Positions 7,382 to 10,000 of a stretch of 10,000 nucleotides of DNA are shown one piece after another. Location: contig JAIWOH010000138.1 of assembly GCA_020216985.1 (NCBI GenBank), positions 1 to 10,000 on the forward strand, in the 5' to 3' direction. The notes under the pieces were generated by a model. It did no database searches. It worked only from the letters and a program-made list of their open reading frames with translations, and was not told where the DNA came from. Position 1 is the first letter of the stretch; the number at the start of each line of letters is the position of its first letter. The position numbers were made by a program, and so were the translations under genes. Origin of the DNA: Nitrospira sp. (GTDB lineage Bacteria; Nitrospirota; Nitrospiria; Nitrospirales; Nitrospiraceae).

Positions 7382-7837
7382 TCAGGAATCCAGTTTTCCA
7401 AAATCTTCCGGCTTCAAATTTTCCAACCACTGATCGAGCTCTTCCGAACTTTGTTTTTTGATGACCGATTCATTGACGAAAATAGGGGCTTCCGACCGAA
7501 GGGCCAATGCGATGGCGTCGCTCGGCCTGGAGTCCACTGTGTACTCCGAATCGCCGTACATCAGGTGAATTTTGGCGAAATAGGTATTTTCGTTCAAATC
7601 GGTGATGACCACGCTGATGACTTTAGCATTTACCGCATCCAAGTAGGCCTTCATAAAATCATGGGTCATCGGACGAGGTGGTGCAATGTTCTCCAAAGCC
7701 AAACTGATGGAACTTGCTTCCGGTTTTCCGATCCAAATCGGCAGCATTTCCGATTGGTTCTCATCACGCAAGATCACGATATAAGCATTATTGTAGGGAT
7801 CGAACATCAATCCCTTGACGTGCATCTGGGTGATCAT
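7382..7837 (-). CDS. Bifunctional nuclease family (DUF151) protein, first copy
   Basis: The predicted protein has 151 residues, the compact single-domain form of the BFN/DUF151 family. The N-terminal MHVKGLMFDPYNNAYIVIL and LPIWIG at 32-37 are typical openings. The signatures RPMTHD at 55-60, NTYFA at 84-88 and DSRPSDAIALALR at 102-114 are complete, and the C-terminal ELDQWLENLKPEDFG also fits the family. It has no signal peptide or membrane segment, so it is cytoplasmic. ATG at 7837 is the start of choice, with only a weak ribosome site; ATG at 7825 is possible. A good promoter lies about 60 bases upstream. The likely role is nucleic-acid cleavage or a related function in RNA/DNA metabolism, inferred from the family only. 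Confidence 0.92.
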   Translation of the reverse strand: MITQMHVKGLMFDPYNNAYIVILRDENQSEMLPIWIGKPEASSISLALENIAPPRPMTHDFMKAYLDAVNAKVISVVITDLNENTYFAKIHLMYGDSEYTVDSRPSDAIALALRSEAPIFVNESVIKKQSSEELDQWLENLKPEDFGKLDS

Positions 7838-7898
7838 ATTGTCAATCCGGCTTCAATCTTTGCTTTGAGACGGAGGACTGTGTCGAAAAAAACAACCA

Positions 7899-7928
7899 AA
7901 GGTAGCACTTCTCAATTCATACTGTCAA
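7899..7928 (-). promoter_or_regulatory. Sigma-70-type promoter before the nuclease pair
   Basis: A consensus -35 TTGACA (7928-7923) is separated by 18 bases from a TACCTT -10 box (7904-7899) on the minus strand. Transcription would start near 7890, giving a leader of about 50 bases before the first bifunctional-nuclease gene. No terminator is seen until after rpsI, so this promoter may also serve rplM-rpsI. Confidence 0.6.
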
Positions 7929-8027
7929 TGAAGGCTCATTCGCTGAAAGAGCTCGGCTCATGGAGATGAGCAGAGGGAGTCACTGCCGAAAGCAAAAACG
8001 GAGAGTGGGTGGAGATGACGAAGGTGC

Positions 8028-8044
8028 CGCACGACAAGCGTGCG
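8028..8044 (-). other. Short hairpin at the end of the YggX-like gene
   Basis: A six-base-pair stem CGCACG/CGTGCG with a five-base loop lies immediately after the stop codon. There is no T-run, so it is not a standard intrinsic terminator. It may protect the 3' end or have no function. Confidence 0.3.
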
Positions 8045-8326
8045 TTACTGATCGGGAGGCCGATAGTTTTCCGCTACCTTGGACGAATCGACAGGCTCGC
8101 CCAGCTTCAAGAAGGCTTTCATTTGCTTTCTGACCAGCTCACGACCGCTTTCATCACCGAGATTGACGCGGTATTCATTGATGATCATGACCCGCATCCC
8201 TTCCCATTTTTTCCAACAACTTTGACAGACCTTGGCTTTCACCTCCGCCTCGAGCTTTCCGAGAAAAAGGGGAGCAGTGATGGCTTCTCCGCTCTGCCCG
8301 CATGTCACGCACGCTACCTCCGCCAT
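8045..8326 (-). CDS. YggX-like (Fe(II)-trafficking family) protein with CxxC pairs
   Basis: A 93-residue soluble protein. The segment from W38 to about residue 76 (WKKW, then IINEYRVNLG, then a charged helix ending in QMKAFLKLG) matches the core of the YggX/Fe(II)-trafficking family, known in E. coli for protecting iron-sulfur enzymes from oxidation. E. coli YggX has a single conserved N-terminal cysteine. This protein instead has two CxxC pairs, C6-C9 and C34-C37, 24 residues apart, which look like a zinc-ribbon or other metal site. The ATG at 8326 has an AAGGAG Shine-Dalgarno ten bases upstream. It stands alone ahead of the nuclease pair, with its own putative promoter. The family match is from motif reading, so the iron or redox role is inference; a plain zinc-ribbon protein is the alternative. 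Confidence 0.75.
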   Translation of the reverse strand: MAEVACVTCGQSGEAITAPLFLGKLEAEVKAKVCQSCWKKWEGMRVMIINEYRVNLGDESGRELVRKQMKAFLKLGEPVDSSKVAENYRPPDQ

Positions 8327-8418
8327 GTCCGTGATACTCCTTGTTTGCGCGAAGTTTTCAAAACGGTGTTGAAGTGTGGATATCGAGATTCATTATTTTA
8401 TGATGAACCACGCGATGC

Positions 8419-8447
8419 ACTATAGCAAACCCCGGTTTGGGAAAAAA
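8419..8447 (-). promoter_or_regulatory. Possible promoter of the YggX-like gene (extended -10)
   Basis: On the minus strand TGCTATAGT (8427-8419) is an extended -10 element with a good TATAGT box. The region 17 bases further upstream is a T-run (8447-8442) that matches a -35 box poorly, which an extended -10 can tolerate. The expected leader is about 85 bases. Confidence 0.45.
8426..8439. repeat. Inverted repeat CAAACC-CC-GGTTTG in the promoter spacer
   Basis: Two perfect six-base arms around a two-base centre lie between the proposed -35 and -10 boxes of the YggX-like gene. This is a typical place for an operator, but no regulator family can be named. Confidence 0.4.
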
Positions 8448-8489
8448 GGGATGCGGGCACTTCTCTTCTTTTCCCAGTGACGTCTCTCA

Positions 8490-8518
8490 TTGACCGTAAA
8501 GGGCCGTCGTGTTACAAG
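8490..8518 (+). promoter_or_regulatory. Promoter of tRNA-Leu
   Basis: TTGACC (8490-8495) and TACAAG (8513-8518) are spaced by exactly 17 bases, and the predicted start near 8525 is about 27 bases before the mature tRNA 5' end. It is divergent from the YggX-like gene promoter. Confidence 0.5.
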
Positions 8519-8551
8519 AAGCGTTCTTCGGAGATAGTGCGAAGAGTTTAG

Positions 8552-8638
8552 GCCCGGATGGCGGAACTGGCAGACGCGCCGGACTCAAAATCCGGTTCTC
8601 GCGAGAGAGTGGGAGTTCGACCCTCCCTCCGGGCACCA
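8552..8638 (+). tRNA. tRNA-Leu (anticodon CAA), CCA encoded
   Basis: The 87-base cloverleaf is complete. The acceptor stem GCCCGGA (8552-8558) pairs with TCCGGGC (8628-8634), followed by discriminator A and an encoded CCA (8636-8638). The anticodon stem CCGGA/TCCGG encloses the loop CTCAAAA, placing anticodon CAA at 8586-8588, which reads UUG leucine codons. A long variable arm (about 8596-8610, containing CTCGCGAG) marks a class II tRNA such as Leu, and the T arm is GGGAG-TTCGACC-CTCCC at 8611-8627. No U-rich terminator is seen just downstream. Confidence 0.97.
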
Positions 8639-8666
8639 CGATTTGCAGAAGACGTATCGTTCCCTC

Positions 8667-8695
8667 TTGACAGGGGCACGGAGTTGGCCTAGGGT
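8667..8695 (+). promoter_or_regulatory. Possible promoter of the secreted-protein gene
   Basis: A consensus TTGACA (8667-8672) is followed after 17 bases by TAGGGT (8690-8695), a weak -10 box. It would give a leader of about 150 bases before the ATG at 8849. Confidence 0.35.
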
Positions 8696-8714
8696 TCATC
8701 CGATGCACGTGGAC

Positions 8715-8734
8715 GAGGATTTGAGAGGATTTGA
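8715..8734 (+). repeat. Tandem repeat of GAGGATTTGA (two copies)
   Basis: Two exact, directly adjacent ten-base copies lie in the presumed leader of the secreted-protein gene, about 115 bases before its start codon. They are too short and too few to classify. Confidence 0.5.
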
Positions 8735-8848
8735 ATGGGGCTTAAGGTTCCATAAGGAAAGTATTGACGATCGTTGTCGGGAAGAAGTTCACAATATCGG
8801 CGTATTCTTTTGCACCACACCATGCTTTTACTTACAAGGAGGCAGTCC

Positions 8849-9598
8849 ATGCGTAAGGTGTTGGCACTGGGAGCCGCGATTTTATTAGTCGGCTCCGGAG
8901 GCGTTGCAAAGGCTCAAGAGCGCCTGCAACAATCGTCTGGTGGATCCGCGATGGGCGTAGGAACCGGGGTCGGCGACGTCTCCGGGCACGCAAACCGCGT
9001 ACAAGCGTTCGATCGGAATGCGTTTCTCGATCGCCTTTCATTGCCGGAAACCATTTACGGACGTGTGCTGGCTATCGATTTCCCCGGAGGGAAGATGCAT
9101 TTGGAGACCGGCGGGAGCTCGCACGACGAAGGCAGAGCCGGCTTGGGAGCCATGAATTCGCTCGTGGTATTTTTCGATGAGCGAACCAATATGGATCAAG
9201 TCCGGACTTTAAACGCAGGTGATGATATTTCTTTGCAAGTCGTCGAGGCGACGACCACTCACCAGGAATTTGGGACCGGTCGGAAAATCGTTCGTGAAGT
9301 CTACGTGCTGCGCAGGAATGAGAAGCTGGCAGGGTTCGGTGGTCTGGGACAGCGCCCTGACCCGTCAACCGAGCGGGGAATTGAAACGAGCAGCGGTAGC
9401 ATGACGGGCGGTGTCGCCGGCGGAGTGATACCAGGCAAGATCGGAGGAGTAATCGACACGACGATCGGCGAATACACGGGATCGGCTCCGTGCTGGAATT
9501 GCGAGCCCCAACCTGGCTGGGGGTATGGATCGAAACAGACCAAATCAGATTACGGAACCGACCTCGCAAAACCCAATCTGGTGAAGGGGCTCGAATAG
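8849..9598 (+). CDS. Secreted protein of unknown function, Gly-rich with C-terminal CxxC
   Basis: I do not recognise a named family. The predicted protein has 249 residues. Residues 1-22 form a classic Sec signal peptide: basic MRK, a hydrophobic core, and AKA before the likely cleavage ahead of Q23. A Gly/Ser-rich linker (about 29-47) leads to a beta-rich segment (about 66-157), beginning YGRVLAIDFPGGKMHLETG, that could form a small barrel-like domain. A glycine-rich stretch (about 161-203) follows, and then a CWNC pair at 215-218 before a Trp/Gly/Pro segment. ATG at 8849 is supported by a strong AAGGAGG six bases upstream and by the signal peptide beginning there. The gene stands alone, closed by a clear terminator. 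The product is probably periplasmic or extracellular. CxxC may be a disulfide or metal site; no following His makes it a c-type heme motif. Confidence 0.85.
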   Translation: MRKVLALGAAILLVGSGGVAKAQERLQQSSGGSAMGVGTGVGDVSGHANRVQAFDRNAFLDRLSLPETIYGRVLAIDFPGGKMHLETGGSSHDEGRAGLGAMNSLVVFFDERTNMDQVRTLNAGDDISLQVVEATTTHQEFGTGRKIVREVYVLRRNEKLAGFGGLGQRPDPSTERGIETSSGSMTGGVAGGVIPGKIGGVIDTTIGEYTGSAPCWNCEPQPGWGYGSKQTKSDYGTDLAKPNLVKGLE

Positions 9599-9633
9599 AA
9601 CAGGACGACCGGACAACGAGCGGCTCTGTGGGG

Positions 9634-9666
9634 AAAAGAGGGTGATGTTCGTCACCCTCTTTTTTC
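9634..9666 (+). terminator. Intrinsic terminator after the secreted-protein gene
   Basis: A stem of up to 12 base pairs (9634-9645 with 9652-9663, core GAGGGTGA/TCACCCTC) with a six-base TGTTCG loop runs into T's at 9660-9665. It lies about 35 bases past the stop codon. On the minus strand the flanking A-run also gives T's, but no minus-strand gene ends here. Confidence 0.88.
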
Positions 9667-9796
9667 TTGCTCGGCAAGGTGGTTTTCGACCAAATTGGAA
9701 GGCCTGAGAGGGGAAAGTAATCACGGGCTGGATCCAAAGTATCGAATCTGTCTTTTATGTTGATATTGAATAATTGAGTAGAGGTGTGGGTGTGAC

Positions 9797-10000
9797 ATGA
9801 GCGATGGTGGGAAGCCTCAGGCTCTCTATGAATCGGATGAAGAACTCGACCTTCGTGGCGTCATTTGTCCCTATAATTTCGTCAAGACGAAGCTTAAATT
9901 AGAAACAATGAAGCAAGGACAGGTCCTCTCTGTCTTGCTGGATGACGGCGATCCGATCAAAAACGTTCCCAAAAGCGTTGAGAACGAAGGTCACACGGTC
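9797..10000 (+). CDS. TusA-family sulfur-carrier protein (cut by the window edge)
   Basis: The first 68 codons of a small cytoplasmic protein of the TusA/SirA/YeeD family, which carry persulfide sulfur on one cysteine for tRNA thiolation, molybdenum cofactor synthesis or sulfur metabolism. The fold opens with ELDLRGVICPYNFVKTKL (residues 16-33). C24 is the expected sulfur-accepting cysteine and begins the first helix. The usual CPxP motif is CPYN here, so the second proline is missing. The next strand, GQVLSVLLDDGDP, and the VPKSVENEGH helix also fit. An AGAGGTG lies about ten bases before the ATG at 9797. The remaining residues lie past the window edge. The role cannot be told from this fragment; 'TusA proper' is less likely than a specialised subfamily. 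Confidence 0.88.
   Translation, partial: MSDGGKPQALYESDEELDLRGVICPYNFVKTKLKLETMKQGQVLSVLLDDGDPIKNVPKSVENEGHTV

Noticed and set aside
7091..7969. Plus-strand open frame of 292 codons opposite the nuclease pair
   Set aside because: It is antisense to two genes with intact family motifs, has no ribosome site and shows a low-complexity shadow composition.
8487..8708. Minus-strand open frame across the tRNA
   Set aside because: It reads through the complement of tRNA-Leu and its promoter, a classic spurious frame.
8639..8848. Gap after the tRNA examined for a second tRNA, small gene or attachment-site remnant
   Set aside because: No cloverleaf, no supported frame and no repeat of the tRNA 3' end; only a possible promoter and a short tandem repeat are seen.

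Overview
The window is a compact stretch of bacterial chromosome with moderately high GC. Nearly all of it is housekeeping sequence: ribosomal proteins, translation factors, UMP kinase, arginine biosynthesis and a tRNA. Short EF-Ts, a rpsB-tsf-pyrH-frr cluster, paired bifunctional-nuclease (DUF151) genes and a lineage-restricted-looking secreted protein suggest a Nitrospira-like member of the Nitrospirota. That placement is an inference from gene content and protein style; no marker here proves it. I see no insertion sequence, phage gene, CRISPR array or obvious transferred DNA.

Positions 1-8326 are read from the minus strand. In transcription order (right to left) they hold: a small YggX-like protein with an added zinc-ribbon-like motif (8045-8326); a tandem pair of bifunctional-nuclease-family genes (7382-7837 and 6889-7377); rplM and rpsI (L13 and S9), ending at a strong intrinsic terminator (about 5934-5965); argC and argJ, ending at another terminator (about 3490-3516); then a structured leader and rpsB-tsf-pyrH-frr, followed closely by alr, which runs off the left edge. 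A near-consensus sigma-70 promoter (7899-7928) sits before the nuclease pair. The short gaps after it suggest that the pair is co-transcribed with rplM-rpsI.

Positions 8490-10000 are read from the plus strand: a tRNA-Leu(CAA) with its own promoter, a 249-residue secreted protein of unknown function followed by a clear terminator (9634-9666), and the 5' part of a TusA-family sulfur-carrier gene cut by the right edge.

The genes work mainly in translation (S2, EF-Ts, RRF, L13, S9, tRNA-Leu), pyrimidine nucleotide supply (PyrH), arginine synthesis (ArgC, ArgJ) and D-alanine supply for peptidoglycan (Alr). No complete, clearly new system is visible. The points most worth a second look are the nuclease-pair/rplM-rpsI arrangement, the zinc-ribbon YggX variant, the multi-hairpin rpsB leader with an upstream perfect palindrome, the CPYN variant of TusA and the unrecognised secreted protein.
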